Assembly: GCA_965238045.1 (NCBI GenBank) | Contig: CBDEGU010000010.1 | Span: 372,001 to 436,000 of the forward strand | DNA from: CBDEGU01 sp965238045 | GTDB taxonomy: Bacteria > Acidobacteriota > Terriglobia > Bryobacterales > UBA6623 | Length of the DNA stretch: 64,000 nucleotides | Reading direction: 5' to 3' | Shown: positions 37,399 to 46,492 of the stretch, piece by piece | Layout of the letters: each line of letters opens with the position of its first letter | Position numbering within the stretch: the stretch's first letter is position 1 | Made by a program: the position numbers and the translations under genes | Notes under the pieces: model-generated | Seen by the model: the letters and a program-made list of their open reading frames with translations, nothing else | Database searches by the model: none | What the model was told of the DNA's origin: nothing

Positions 37399-37712
37399 GT
37401 ACCTGCCTTACCTCCGTAACTCAGTCCCGCAAGCTTCCGTCCCAGAGCTTCCATTCCAGAGTACCGCCTCCGGCGTGTTCTGACAAGTGGCAAAAACGCC
37501 CCGTGTCAACGCCTCTACTATATCTTCTCGTCCAAGCAGGCCTTCGTCTGTCCGGCCGCGCCCAATCCGCCAGAAGACAGCCCAGAATACAACACTGCGC
37601 CCCTCATTCTGGCCAGGCCGGGTCGCCCTCGCGCGCCCCGTCCGTCGGCGCCCGTAAGCGCCTGAGACCGAACAGTTTGCCCTGTCCGGTCTCGTGAGAT
37701 ACAGTGAGCACC

Positions 37713-38666
37713 ATGACGCGCCAGTTCGATGTCGTGGGCGTGGGGCTCAACGCCACCGACACATTACTGACGGTTTCGCGCTTCCCCCCCCGGGGCGGAA
37801 AGGTCGCTTTCCACGAGGAGATCCTCAGTCCCGGCGGACAGGTAGCCACCGCCATGGTGGCCTGTCAGAGGCTGGGGCTGCGCGCCAAGTACATTGGCAC
37901 TGTGGGTGATGACGAGCGGGGCCGCCTTCAGATGGAGAGCCTTCGCTCTTCGGGCGTTGATATCGAACACGTCCAGATGCGCGGCAACTGCGCCAGCCAG
38001 TCGGCCTATATCGTCGTGGACCGCGAGAGCAGCGAGCGCACCGTCTTCTGGCGCCGCGACGACTGCCTGCGCATCGATCCCGGCCAGATCGCCGACGACC
38101 AGATTCTCGGCGCCCGCCTGCTTCATATCGATGGTCATGACACACCGGCCGTCGAGCGGGCCGCCTCGATCGCTCGCCGGGGAGACATACCCGTCGTCGT
38201 GGATGTGGATACGATCTATCCCGGCTTTGATCTCGTTCTGCCTCATGTCGATTACTTGATCAGCTCTTCGGAATTCCCGGGCCGATGGACGGGCGAAGAC
38301 GACCCCTTCGAGGCGCTCGCTATCATCGAAGCCAAGTACGGCATGAAGGTCGCCGCCATGACCCTGGGCGAAAACGGAGCGCTGGCACTCTCGGACGGCC
38401 GGTTCCACTATGCGCCGGGGTTCGTGGTGGACTGCGTGGATACCACGGGCGCGGGCGACGTATTTCACGGAGCTTTTTGCTACGGGCTCCTGGCCGGTTT
38501 TTCGCTGGAACACGCGCTCACCTTCTCGAACGCGATGGCGGCGCTGAATTGCCAGGCGCCGGGCGCCCGGGGAGGCATCGCGTCCTTGGAGGAGGTCGAA
38601 CGGCTCGCCGCCGCTGGAGAGCGCCGGGTGGATCCCCGCATGACCGCCGCGGCGTCCTCCCATTGA
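37713..38666 (+). CDS. PfkB-family carbohydrate kinase (ribokinase-like)
   Basis: 317 residues from ATG 37713. Ribokinase fold with VVGVGLNATDTLLTVSRFPP, GGQVATAMVACQRLGLRA (signature 1 region) and CVDTTGAGDVFHGAFCYGLL (signature 2, Asp base and anion-hole GAGD). The substrate loop has DVDTIYPGFD and ISSSEF. It phosphorylates a sugar or nucleoside; the exact substrate cannot be read. GTG 37704 is an alternative start. A 48-codon ORF and a glutaredoxin-like gene follow closely. Confidence 0.85.
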   Translation: MTRQFDVVGVGLNATDTLLTVSRFPPRGGKVAFHEEILSPGGQVATAMVACQRLGLRAKYIGTVGDDERGRLQMESLRSSGVDIEHVQMRGNCASQSAYIVVDRESSERTVFWRRDDCLRIDPGQIADDQILGARLLHIDGHDTPAVERAASIARRGDIPVVVDVDTIYPGFDLVLPHVDYLISSSEFPGRWTGEDDPFEALAIIEAKYGMKVAAMTLGENGALALSDGRFHYAPGFVVDCVDTTGAGDVFHGAFCYGLLAGFSLEHALTFSNAMAALNCQAPGARGGIASLEEVERLAAAGERRVDPRMTAAASSH

Positions 38667-38670
38667 TCCC

Positions 38671-38817
38671 ATGCTGTCTCTTCGCGACGACGCCTCCCGC
38701 TCCGGGTTCCCCTTGATTGCGGTCCTGCTGATCATCGCCCACAGCGCCTCGATCTGGACCCGGCCCAAGCGCCGCCGGCCCGGAGACTTCCGTTTCCGCG
38801 GAGACTTCCGTCTCTGA
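38671..38817 (+). CDS. Small ORF, 48 codons, possible membrane peptide
   Basis: ATG 38671, five bases after the kinase stop. The product has one hydrophobic segment (SGFPLIAVLLIIAHSASIW) and a basic Arg-rich end. Its TGA overlaps the next ATG (TGATG at 38815-38819), a layout of translational coupling. The DNA contains a short repeat (GGAGACTTCCG twice). Coding is likely only if coupling is real. Confidence 0.4.
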   Translation: MLSLRDDASRSGFPLIAVLLIIAHSASIWTRPKRRRPGDFRFRGDFRL

Positions 38818-39080
38818 TGTCAGTTGTCGCGCTCTACTCTCGGCCGGGCTGCCATCTCTGCGAAGAGGTCAAGCATCAACTCGAATCGCTGCGCCGCGAA
38901 CATTCGTTTGAACTCCTGGAGGTCAATATCGATCTCGACACAGCCTTGAGACAGCGATACAACGAGCAGGTACCGGTGGTGACCATCGACGGGGAACTCG
39001 TGTCGCGTTACCGCCTAAACCCCAGGCGATTTCTTGCGAAACTCAGAGCCGCGGGGAAGACGTCTCCGGCGGACAGATAG
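38817..39080 (+). CDS. Glutaredoxin-like protein (DUF836 family)
   Basis: 87 residues with the redox motif RPGCHLCEEVKHQLESL (Cys-His-Leu-Cys) and the thioredoxin-fold cis-Pro QVPVVTIDGELVSRY. Typical of DUF836/NrdH-like small thiol oxidoreductases, probably acting on protein disulfides in the cytoplasm. The start overlaps the previous small ORF stop. Length is normal for the family. Confidence 0.85.
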   Translation: MSVVALYSRPGCHLCEEVKHQLESLRREHSFELLEVNIDLDTALRQRYNEQVPVVTIDGELVSRYRLNPRRFLAKLRAAGKTSPADR

Positions 39081-39124
39081 CGGACGTACAATGACGGACG
39101 TATCATAGCGGACGTATCATAGCG
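39078..39124. repeat. Short tandem repeat of AGCGGACGTATCAT
   Basis: Three to four imperfect 14-15 base units between the glutaredoxin stop and the next gene. It may be a transcription-spacer or slippage product; no stem-loop terminator is seen. Confidence 0.7.
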
Positions 39125-39126
39125 AC

Positions 39127-41616
39127 ATGGCAAACCTGGCCCGGCACCTGACGATTGCCCTTCTGCTCCTGCTCGCCGGAGCGTTCGCGCTGCGCGAGCA
39201 CATCGCCGTTACCTCCGCCGCCGGCGGCGAATCACTCACCTGGGGCGCGGCGTACCCCACTTGGTCGCCCGATGGCGAACGCCTGGCGTTCTCTCTGTTC
39301 GGCAGCATCTGGGAAGTAAGCGCAGGGGGCGGCCAGGCCCGCCAAATCACGACATCCGCTGGCTATCACGCCCACCCAGCCTGGTCGCCCGCCGGCGACA
39401 AGATTGCCTTCATCCGCGGAGCCGCGCCGCGCGGGCCGACACTCAACATATCCGGCGCCCTGCGAGTCGTCGATGTTGCGAGCGGCCGCGAAACACCCAT
39501 CAAGACCCCCTATCCCACCGCGGGCACGGTCTCCTGGGCGCCGGACGCCTCCCGGCTGGTCGTTGGATTGTCAGCGCCCGGCTCGCCCTCGCAGCTCCAC
39601 CAAATAGACGCGGGCACCGGAGAGGTCACCGCTCTTCAGCGGCGCGCGCGCACTGGACGCTGGATCGCGGCGTCGTGGAATCCCAAACGGGACGAAATCT
39701 TCTACGCCACTCTGCTGCGCGGCGAGCCTCAGGTTTTCTCCATGCCCTCGTCCGCCCAGGGATCCATCATCCAGATGCCGCTCACCAGATATCGGCCCGA
39801 GCATGTCGCCATTGTCGGTGATGTCTCGGCTCTTCCCGATGGCTCGGGCGTCATCTATTCCGCGGTCGAGGTCAACGGTAAGGGGGACTACGACCTTTTT
39901 CGGATCTCGCGGCAAGGCGGTCCCTGGATGGCGCTGACCAGCACGAGCCGCGATGAACTCAGTCCCGCGGTTTCCCCCGACGGAACTCGCATCGCCCATG
40001 TGTCGAATCACCTGGGAAATCTCGACCTTTTCACCATGCCCGTCGCCGGTGGCGAGAAGAAGCATGTCCGCCTCACGGAACTGAAATTCCGCGGACCGTC
40101 GGGAAAAATCCGCGTGAAGATTCTCGATGAGCTGGGCAACCCCACCCCGGCCCGTCTCTACGTCCGCGCCTCTGACGGTAAAGCCTACTGCCCGCCCGGC
40201 GAACAGATCTTCTACTACCGTCTCACGCCGGGCGGGGACCGCGAAGGATTTTTCATCGCGAGCGGAGATGACGCTTTTCCCGCACCGGCGGGCGATCTGA
40301 AGTTCACCGCGCTCAAGGGCGTGGAATACAAGATCGCCGAGCGGCGGATCGAGGTCTTGCCAAACCGGATCACCGAGGTCGTCATCACGCTGGAGCGCTG
40401 GACTAACTGGGCGCAGCGCGGCTGGTACACGGGCGAAAATCATTTCCACGCCAACTATAACGGCAGCTACTATCAGCGGCCGAAACAGTCGCTCGCCTGG
40501 CTGCGGGCCGAGGACCTCAACACCGCGAACATGATCGTCGCCAACTCCAGCGGCGCGTTTATCCACGACAAGGAGTTCTTTACCGGCGCGGTCCATTCGC
40601 TCTCGACTGCTCGCTACAAGCTCTACTGGGGCGAGGAATACCGCAACAGCGACCCGCTCGGCCACATGGGCTTCTTGAACCTCAAGAAGCTCGTTCCGCC
40701 GTTCTTCACAAGCGTCGTGGGCAGCAACTCGCCTTACGATTTTCCGCTCAACACCATGGCCGCCATTGAGGCGCGCCGCCAGGGCGGACTCGTTACTTAT
40801 ATGCACCCGGTCAGTCGAGGCGTACGCGATGTCTTCGACACCTCGCTCGGAGCCAAGGAAAGCCCCGTCACCGCCGCGCTGGGCGCGCTCGATGCCTTCG
40901 ATGTTCTTCCCTTCGGCGAATCCGCCTACGACATGTGGTACACGCTCTTGAACGCCGGATTCAAGATCTCGCCCGGAGCCGGCACCGATTGCTTCACCAA
41001 TTGGCGCGGTATCAACCGCATCCCCGGCGGAGCCCGGCAATATGTCCAGGTCGGCTCGGCAATGGATTGGAATCGCTGGATCGAGCGCTATCGCCAAGGC
41101 CGCGCCTTTGTCACCAACGGCCCCTTGATCGATTTCTCTGTCAACGGGCAGCCGATGGGCGCCGAGATCCCGGTCAGCTCCGGCAGCCCCTACCGCGCGC
41201 GTCTGGCGGCGGAAATCACCTCCCGCGTGCCGCTAGCGCGCATTGCGTTCATCGAAAACGGCGTGCCGATCGAAACCAGAATCGTCAACAGCGCCTCAAG
41301 AACCCTGCGCCTGGAGAAGGACGTCGAGGTCCGCCGAAGCAGTTGGTTCGCCGTGCGAGTCAGCGGCATTCCCACCCGGGGCATTCCCGATGATCACGTC
41401 CCCCGAGCCCACTCGGGCCCGATCTACATCCGCGTGGATGGCCAACCGGCGCTGCGCCGGCGGGATCTGGAAACGCTGCTGCGCTGGGTCGAGCGCCTCT
41501 GGGCGTATCTCGAAGAGCGCGACAACTTCGGTCCCGGAGACAACCGCCGGCGCGCAAGACAGATGATCGACAAGGCCCGCGAACACTACCTGCGAAAGCT
41601 CGCTCGGCTCGGCTAG
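39127..41616 (+). CDS. Beta-propeller (PD40/TolB-like) plus PHP/CehA-McbA-type metallohydrolase
   Basis: 829 residues. Signal sequence (HLTIALLLLLAGAFAL), then about six PD40/WD40-like propeller blades (AYPTWSPDGERLAFSLFGS, GYHAHPAWSPAGDKIAF, SPAVSPDGTRIAHVSNHLGN) to about residue 310, a Fn3-like linker, and a PHP-type domain from about residue 420: YTGENHFHANYNGSY (HxH), then VTYMHPV and GTDCF, which correspond to the metal ligands of this family. CehA/McbA-type domains hydrolyse carbamates or phosphoesters, but the substrate here is unknown. Probably secreted to the periplasm or outer surface. Confidence 0.8.
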   Translation: MANLARHLTIALLLLLAGAFALREHIAVTSAAGGESLTWGAAYPTWSPDGERLAFSLFGSIWEVSAGGGQARQITTSAGYHAHPAWSPAGDKIAFIRGAAPRGPTLNISGALRVVDVASGRETPIKTPYPTAGTVSWAPDASRLVVGLSAPGSPSQLHQIDAGTGEVTALQRRARTGRWIAASWNPKRDEIFYATLLRGEPQVFSMPSSAQGSIIQMPLTRYRPEHVAIVGDVSALPDGSGVIYSAVEVNGKGDYDLFRISRQGGPWMALTSTSRDELSPAVSPDGTRIAHVSNHLGNLDLFTMPVAGGEKKHVRLTELKFRGPSGKIRVKILDELGNPTPARLYVRASDGKAYCPPGEQIFYYRLTPGGDREGFFIASGDDAFPAPAGDLKFTALKGVEYKIAERRIEVLPNRITEVVITLERWTNWAQRGWYTGENHFHANYNGSYYQRPKQSLAWLRAEDLNTANMIVANSSGAFIHDKEFFTGAVHSLSTARYKLYWGEEYRNSDPLGHMGFLNLKKLVPPFFTSVVGSNSPYDFPLNTMAAIEARRQGGLVTYMHPVSRGVRDVFDTSLGAKESPVTAALGALDAFDVLPFGESAYDMWYTLLNAGFKISPGAGTDCFTNWRGINRIPGGARQYVQVGSAMDWNRWIERYRQGRAFVTNGPLIDFSVNGQPMGAEIPVSSGSPYRARLAAEITSRVPLARIAFIENGVPIETRIVNSASRTLRLEKDVEVRRSSWFAVRVSGIPTRGIPDDHVPRAHSGPIYIRVDGQPALRRRDLETLLRWVERLWAYLEERDNFGPGDNRRRARQMIDKAREHYLRKLARLG

Positions 41617-41617
41617 G

Positions 41618-41690
41618 CCCGCTTTTCTCGCCACGTGCCCCGGCGAAGTGGAGGGGCGAAGTGTGTGAGAGGCGCGCCCGCTTACGGCTC
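41618..41690. repeat. MITE-like repeat family A, partial copy
   Basis: The left end (CCCGCTTTTCTCGCCACGTG then GAAGTGGAGGGGCGAAGTG) of the element at 2241 and 46558, starting right after the stop codon of the metallohydrolase. The rest of the element is missing; the right terminal repeat is absent. Confidence 0.6.
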
Positions 41691-41925
41691 TCGCCGCCCC
41701 GCGGCGGCTTGCTTTCTCGCAGTCTCGCGATGAAGCCGCGAAACTTCATCGGCCATCGCGACGCTTCGCCCCCTCGGGCCGCTGCCGGCGGCAAGATTCT
41801 GAAATCATCACTTTGCGCCGTAAAGTAATGAGACAATCTTAATGTCGGTTGTGTCTGGTTCGCGGTCGCCACTGCCCGGTTGGCGGGCAGCCCGCGTCGC
41901 GCCGAAAACCGGTCGAGACAGATTC

Positions 41926-44289
41926 ATGACCCCATTTCGCGATATTCCCATTCAGCGGAAGCTGACGATGGTCATTATGGCGACGACCACAGTCGCCTTG
42001 CTGCTCGTCTTTCTCGTGCTGGCCTGGCTCATGAGCTGGCAGCAATATCATGAGTCGGAAAGCGACCTGATTACACTGGCCGAAATGATCGGCGAAAATG
42101 CCTCGGCCGCGCTGGAGGCCGATGACCGACAGGCCGCCAGAGAAGCGCTTTGGGTCTTGCGGGCCGACAGCCGAATCCTCGAAGCGCTCATCTACGACAG
42201 GAACGGAGAGCCGTTCTCGGTCCATTTCACCGAAGGCCAAAATAGCGAGTCCATCGAATTGCCCGAACAACCCAAGGCCGACGGGGTCAGCAAGATTGGC
42301 AATAGTCTTCTGCTGTTTCACCCGCTTCTGCTGGACGGACAACGCGTCGGCACCATCTATCTCCGGGGAGACCTCGTCGAACTACGGGCGCGCATCCGTA
42401 TCCAACTAGTGGTCATTGGAGCCGTTCTGCTGGTTTCTCTCATTGCCGCTCTGATCTTCTCCTACAGAATGCAGAAAATCATTTCCAGGCCGATTCTTTC
42501 CCTCGCCCACCGAGCGCGTCTGGTCTCAGCCAACAAGGACTACTCGGTCCGCGCCCAAAAGGACGGCAATGACGAGATCGGCGTTCTAATCGATGCGTTC
42601 AATGAAATGCTCGCCCAGGTCCAGGACCGCGATCGCTACTTGGAGGATCAGGTCGCCGAACGCACGGTCGAACTGGTCCAGGTCAATCAGCAACTGACCT
42701 CCGCTAAGGAAAAGGCCGAGGAAGGTACGCGTCTCAAGAGCGAGTTTCTCGCCAACATGAGTCACGAGATCCGCACACCGATGAACGTGATTATCGGCAT
42801 GACGGAATTGACTCTCGAAACCGAGTTGCCCGGCCAGCAGAGGCACTATCTGACCATGGTCAAGAACTCCGCTGATTCCCTTCTGACCATGATCAATGAC
42901 ATTCTGGACATCTCCAAGATCGACGCTGGCAAGCTGGAACTCGATCCGGTTCCCTTCTGCCTCACGGAACTTCTCGACGAGGTCATCACAAGCCTCGCTC
43001 AGCGGGCGCGCGAGAAGGGCCTCGGTCTGCGGACCCGCATCCAGAGCGGCATCCCGGACGAGTTCGTCGGAGACTCTCTGCGTTTGACACAGATTGTCAT
43101 GAACCTGGCTGGCAACGCGATCAAGTTCACCAAACAGGGAGAGATCACCATCACTGTGGAACTCGATCACCAGACCGAGACCGGCGTGCGGCTCCATTTC
43201 GTGGTCATCGATACGGGAATCGGCGTACCCGCCGATTGGCAGAAAGTCATCTTTGAGAGTTTCGTTCAGGCCGACGGGTCCATCACGCGGCGTTACGGCG
43301 GCACCGGTCTCGGGCTGTCGATCAGCAGCCAGCTCGTGTCACTGATGAACGGAAGGCTCTGGGTGGAAAGCGAGGAAGGTCTGGGGAGCAAATTTCATTT
43401 CACGGTTGAGATGCAGCGGCCCGGCCCCGAGAGCGGTTCATCCCAAAAGACGGTGTCTTTCGCGGGTCTGCGGGCCGTTGTCCTGCGACCGGATTCTGAG
43501 ACGAAGAAGGTCCTCAGCTCGGCTTTCGGACGCTGGCAGATTCTCTCCTCGTTCGTCGACAGCGGAGAGGCCGCCGTCGAGACGCTCAAGTCGTCCGTGG
43601 AGGATCACATGCCTGTCGCGGTCCTGTTCCTCGACGCCGAACAGGAGGCCGGGCAGAGCTTCGCATGGACCGAACGAATCACGAACAATATCAGTCTTGC
43701 CGGCACGCTGGTCGTCCTGGTCGGCGACCCCGGCATTGAGGAAAGCCGCTGGCGGCATTGGGGAGTCTCGGCCTGCCTGGACAAGCCCGTTTCCGAGGGC
43801 AAACTTCTCGCCGTACTGTCGGAACTTCTCTCGTCGGAAGGTGAAGGAGAAGCGGGACCCGCGGCGGCCGGCTCGGCAGCCGCCAGGCTGATACCCAGCC
43901 GCAAGCTCAAGATTCTTCTCGCCGAAGACAAGATCCAGAACCAGATGCTGGTCGTGGCTCTGCTGGAACAGTGGGGACACGAAATTGACCTTGCCCGCGA
44001 TGGTCGGGAAGCCGTCGAATCCTGCCGCCGCAATTCCTACGATGTCGTCCTCATGGACGTCCAGATGCCGCGCATGGGCGGCGTCGAGGCGACCGAAGCC
44101 ATCCGCGGGCTGGAACAAGAAGACGGCTCCCGGCACACCCCGATCATCGCCGTCACCGCTCACGCCATGAAAGGAGACCGCGAACGCTGTCTCGACGCCG
44201 GTATGGATGACTATGTCACCAAGCCGATACGGCGCCAGGAACTCTTCGACGCCATCGAGCGTTCCGTCCTTTCCCGAGCCTCCGTCTGA
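41926..44289 (+). CDS. Hybrid sensor histidine kinase with two receiver regions
   Basis: About 787 residues. ATG 41926 gives TM1 LTMVIMATTTVALLLVFLVL, a periplasmic CHASE8-like sensor (IRILEALIYDR region), TM2 IQLVVIGAVLLVSLIAALIF, a HAMP domain (RPILSLAHRARLVSANKDYS), a short coiled coil, HisKA with MSHEIRTPMNVIIGMTELTL (phospho-His near residue 281) and HATPase_c (NLAGNAIKFTKQGEITITVE, GGTGLGLSISSQLVSL). Then a divergent receiver-like region (43.46-43.84 kb) lacking an obvious phosphorylation Asp, and a complete C-terminal receiver KILLAEDKIQNQMLVVALL with VVLMDVQMPRMGG (Asp). The upstream ATG 41842 gives an unlikely leader. No cognate regulator lies beside it. It may be local to the flagellar stators but is not shown to act on them. 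Confidence 0.9.
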   Translation: MTPFRDIPIQRKLTMVIMATTTVALLLVFLVLAWLMSWQQYHESESDLITLAEMIGENASAALEADDRQAAREALWVLRADSRILEALIYDRNGEPFSVHFTEGQNSESIELPEQPKADGVSKIGNSLLLFHPLLLDGQRVGTIYLRGDLVELRARIRIQLVVIGAVLLVSLIAALIFSYRMQKIISRPILSLAHRARLVSANKDYSVRAQKDGNDEIGVLIDAFNEMLAQVQDRDRYLEDQVAERTVELVQVNQQLTSAKEKAEEGTRLKSEFLANMSHEIRTPMNVIIGMTELTLETELPGQQRHYLTMVKNSADSLLTMINDILDISKIDAGKLELDPVPFCLTELLDEVITSLAQRAREKGLGLRTRIQSGIPDEFVGDSLRLTQIVMNLAGNAIKFTKQGEITITVELDHQTETGVRLHFVVIDTGIGVPADWQKVIFESFVQADGSITRRYGGTGLGLSISSQLVSLMNGRLWVESEEGLGSKFHFTVEMQRPGPESGSSQKTVSFAGLRAVVLRPDSETKKVLSSAFGRWQILSSFVDSGEAAVETLKSSVEDHMPVAVLFLDAEQEAGQSFAWTERITNNISLAGTLVVLVGDPGIEESRWRHWGVSACLDKPVSEGKLLAVLSELLSSEGEGEAGPAAAGSAAARLIPSRKLKILLAEDKIQNQMLVVALLEQWGHEIDLARDGREAVESCRRNSYDVVLMDVQMPRMGGVEATEAIRGLEQEDGSRHTPIIAVTAHAMKGDRERCLDAGMDDYVTKPIRRQELFDAIERSVLSRASV

Positions 44290-44486
44290 GTGCCGGTCCC
44301 CCTGGAAACCCGCGGGCCTGGCCGGCCCCCGGCGGCGCTCGCAACGCGCCCGGCCCGCCTCCCGGCATAGGCTGCTAGGTTACGCTTCCTCGTCATGGCT
44401 CGTCTCCGGCGAGAACACACTTTCACCTCAAGTTTCCTTCCCGCTCGCCGATACGCTCAGAGAAGGTCTGCCTCCGGGGTCCCCCA

Positions 44487-45251
44487 TTGGATCTAGCTAC
44501 CATCATCGGAATCCTCCTCTCGATTGCCCTCGTGCTCGCCGCCATTATCATGGGTGGTTCGCCGATCATGTTCGTGAACGTTCCTTCGATGATGGTCGTC
44601 GTCGGAGGCACGCTCGGCGTCACGCTCATGCGCAATCCGATCGCCACGGTATTGGGAACCTTCGGCGTCATCACGAAGACGTTCACCACCAAGGTTCTCG
44701 TGCCCGAAGATCTGATCGCCCAAGTCATTACCCTGTCCCGGCAAGCGCGCAAGAACGGCATGCTGGCCCTGGAAAACACCGAAATTGAGTACGCCTTTAT
44801 GAAAAAGGGCGTGGGGCTTGGAGTCGACGGAGTCGACCTCGATCAGATTCGGATGATTCTCGAAACCGACATCCGCGGCATGACCAGCCGGCACAAACGC
44901 GGCCAGGAGGTCCTGGAGGGCATGGGCGGGGCCGCCCCCGCCTTCGGCATGATCGGCACCCTGATCGGCCTAGTGCAGATGCTCGCCTCCATGGAAGACC
45001 CCTCGACGATCGGCCCGGCCATGGCCGTGGCCCTGCTGACCACCCTCTACGGCGCCCTGATCGCGAATGTCTTCTGCCTCCCGCTCGCCGACAAACTGAA
45101 GGTGCGCTCCCAGGAGGAGGTTCTCAATATGTCGATCTGTCTCGAAGGCGTTATCAGCATGGTTTCGGGCGATAACCCCAGCCAGATCGACCAGAAACTG
45201 AAGTCCTTCCTCAGGCCCAAGCGGCACGAAGAGAAGTCCAAGGCCGCGTGA
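44487..45251 (+). CDS. motA: Flagellar motor stator protein MotA
   Basis: Proton- or sodium-channel stator subunit of the flagellar motor. TTG start; 254 residues with four membrane segments (LATIIGILLSIALVLAAIIM first), the conserved APAFGMIGTLIGLVQML and PAMAVALLTTLYGALIANVF and a long cytoplasmic loop. The TGA overlaps motB by one base (TGATG), so translation is coupled. Order motA-motB-fliL is normal. The nearest relatives of the cluster (PomA/MotA) differ in coupling ion; I cannot decide. Confidence 0.92.
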   Translation: MDLATIIGILLSIALVLAAIIMGGSPIMFVNVPSMMVVVGGTLGVTLMRNPIATVLGTFGVITKTFTTKVLVPEDLIAQVITLSRQARKNGMLALENTEIEYAFMKKGVGLGVDGVDLDQIRMILETDIRGMTSRHKRGQEVLEGMGGAAPAFGMIGTLIGLVQMLASMEDPSTIGPAMAVALLTTLYGALIANVFCLPLADKLKVRSQEEVLNMSICLEGVISMVSGDNPSQIDQKLKSFLRPKRHEEKSKAA

Positions 45252-46036
45252 TGGATCCCGAATGCAAAGAGTGCAAACCGGGGGCCCCGGCATGGGTGGT
45301 CACCTTCGCCGACCTGATGTCGCTGCTGCTGACCTTCTTCGTGCTCCTGCTCTCGTTCTCGAACACCGAAATCATCAAGTTTCGCACCATGGCCGGCTCG
45401 GTCCGAAACGCCCTCGGGATGAAGTCGGAGTTCGATATCTCCGACATCCCCACCGGCAGCAAACTGCTTCCTTACGAAGACCCCAGAGAGGGCGACGGAA
45501 AACTAGAACAGGAAGAGAAAGAGGAAATGGCCGAGAAGCTGAACGAGGCTCTCCAAGAGGCGGGCTTGCAGGACCAGGGTTCGGTCAAGGTCACCGAGCA
45601 GGGCGTCGTTTTGCAACTCAGCGGCGATGTTCTTTTCGAGTCAGGAAAGGCCGGCATTAACCCCAAGCTGATCCCCTATCTCGATGATCTGGCGAAATTC
45701 ATCAGTACCATGCCCCACTCAGTAGATGTCATGGGACATACCGACGACGTCCCCATCGCGACTCTCCTCTACCCGAGCAATTGGGAATTGTCGGCCGCTC
45801 GGGCCGGCCAGACGGTGCGCTTCCTGTCCGAAAGACAGGTAGCCGCCTCGCGCCTGCGGGCCATTGGGCACGCTCATACCGTGCCCCTCGCATCCAACGA
45901 TACCGCCTTCGGGCGGGCCCGCAATCGCCGCGTCGAGTTCCTCTTCCTCACCAAGCCCGAAGCGAAATCGATCCTCACCGTGGATCTCGACTCTCTCAAG
46001 ACCAACAACCAGCTCACCGGAGGCTCTCGTGAGTAA
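45251..46036 (+). CDS. motB: Flagellar motor stator protein MotB
   Basis: Anchors MotA to peptidoglycan. N-terminal membrane segment WVVTFADLMSLLLTFFVLLL with the ion-binding Asp in FADLMS, a plug/linker rich in Glu, and a C-terminal OmpA-like domain (LSGDVLFESGKAGINPKL, VDVMGHTDDVPI, NWELSAARAGQTVRFL, LRAIGHAHTVPL). ATG 45251 overlaps the motA stop; the in-frame GTG 45248 would overlap more. 261 residues is normal. The fliL start lies inside the end of this gene. Confidence 0.93.
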   Translation: MDPECKECKPGAPAWVVTFADLMSLLLTFFVLLLSFSNTEIIKFRTMAGSVRNALGMKSEFDISDIPTGSKLLPYEDPREGDGKLEQEEKEEMAEKLNEALQEAGLQDQGSVKVTEQGVVLQLSGDVLFESGKAGINPKLIPYLDDLAKFISTMPHSVDVMGHTDDVPIATLLYPSNWELSAARAGQTVRFLSERQVAASRLRAIGHAHTVPLASNDTAFGRARNRRVEFLFLTKPEAKSILTVDLDSLKTNNQLTGGSRE

Positions 46037-46457
46037 GAAGCTCATGCTCATCATCGCCGCGGCCGTCGTGCTGCTTTGCGGCGCCGGCGCCGGGGCCTAT
46101 TTCTACTTCGATTCTTCCGGCGAGGAGCAACAACCCCAGGAACCACCCGTGGGTATGATGGACATGGATACGTTCCTAACCAATATCAACGACAAGGCCG
46201 GCCGGCGCCACGCGCGACTTCAGATCAAGCTCGTCATTGTTCCGCTGGAAAAAGTCGCCGAAATCCAGGCCGATGCCCTCCTCATGGCCCGCCTTCGGGA
46301 CCGCGTTATCACTCTCCTGACCTCCAAGACCTTCCAAGAGCTGAGCGGCGCCGAGGGCAAGGAAACCTTCCGTGAATCCATCCGCGAACGGCTCGCTCCG
46401 CTGCTCGAAGACACCGAAATCAAAGAAGTCCTTTTCGCGGATTTCGTCGTCCAGTAG
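46029..46457 (+). CDS. fliL: FliL-like flagellar basal body protein
   Basis: 142 residues starting at GTG 46029 and overlapping the motB end by eight bases. One N-terminal membrane helix (LMLIIAAAVVLLCGAGAGAY) and a periplasmic domain (MDTFLTNINDKAGRRHARLQ, RLRDRVITLLTSKTFQEL, RESIRERLAPLLEDTEIKEV). FliL stabilises the stator at the motor. Only these three motility genes are in the window; the rest of the flagellum must be elsewhere. Confidence 0.85.
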   Translation: MSKKLMLIIAAAVVLLCGAGAGAYFYFDSSGEEQQPQEPPVGMMDMDTFLTNINDKAGRRHARLQIKLVIVPLEKVAEIQADALLMARLRDRVITLLTSKTFQELSGAEGKETFRESIRERLAPLLEDTEIKEVLFADFVVQ

Positions 46458-46492
46458 CCCAGCCCGGTAACACAGCCCCAGTGGCGCGGCTC

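Noticed and set aside
39571..41097. 508-codon minus-strand ORF across the beta-propeller/PHP gene
   Set aside because: Shadow of the plus-strand gene, which has a signal peptide, propeller blades and PHP metal motifs.
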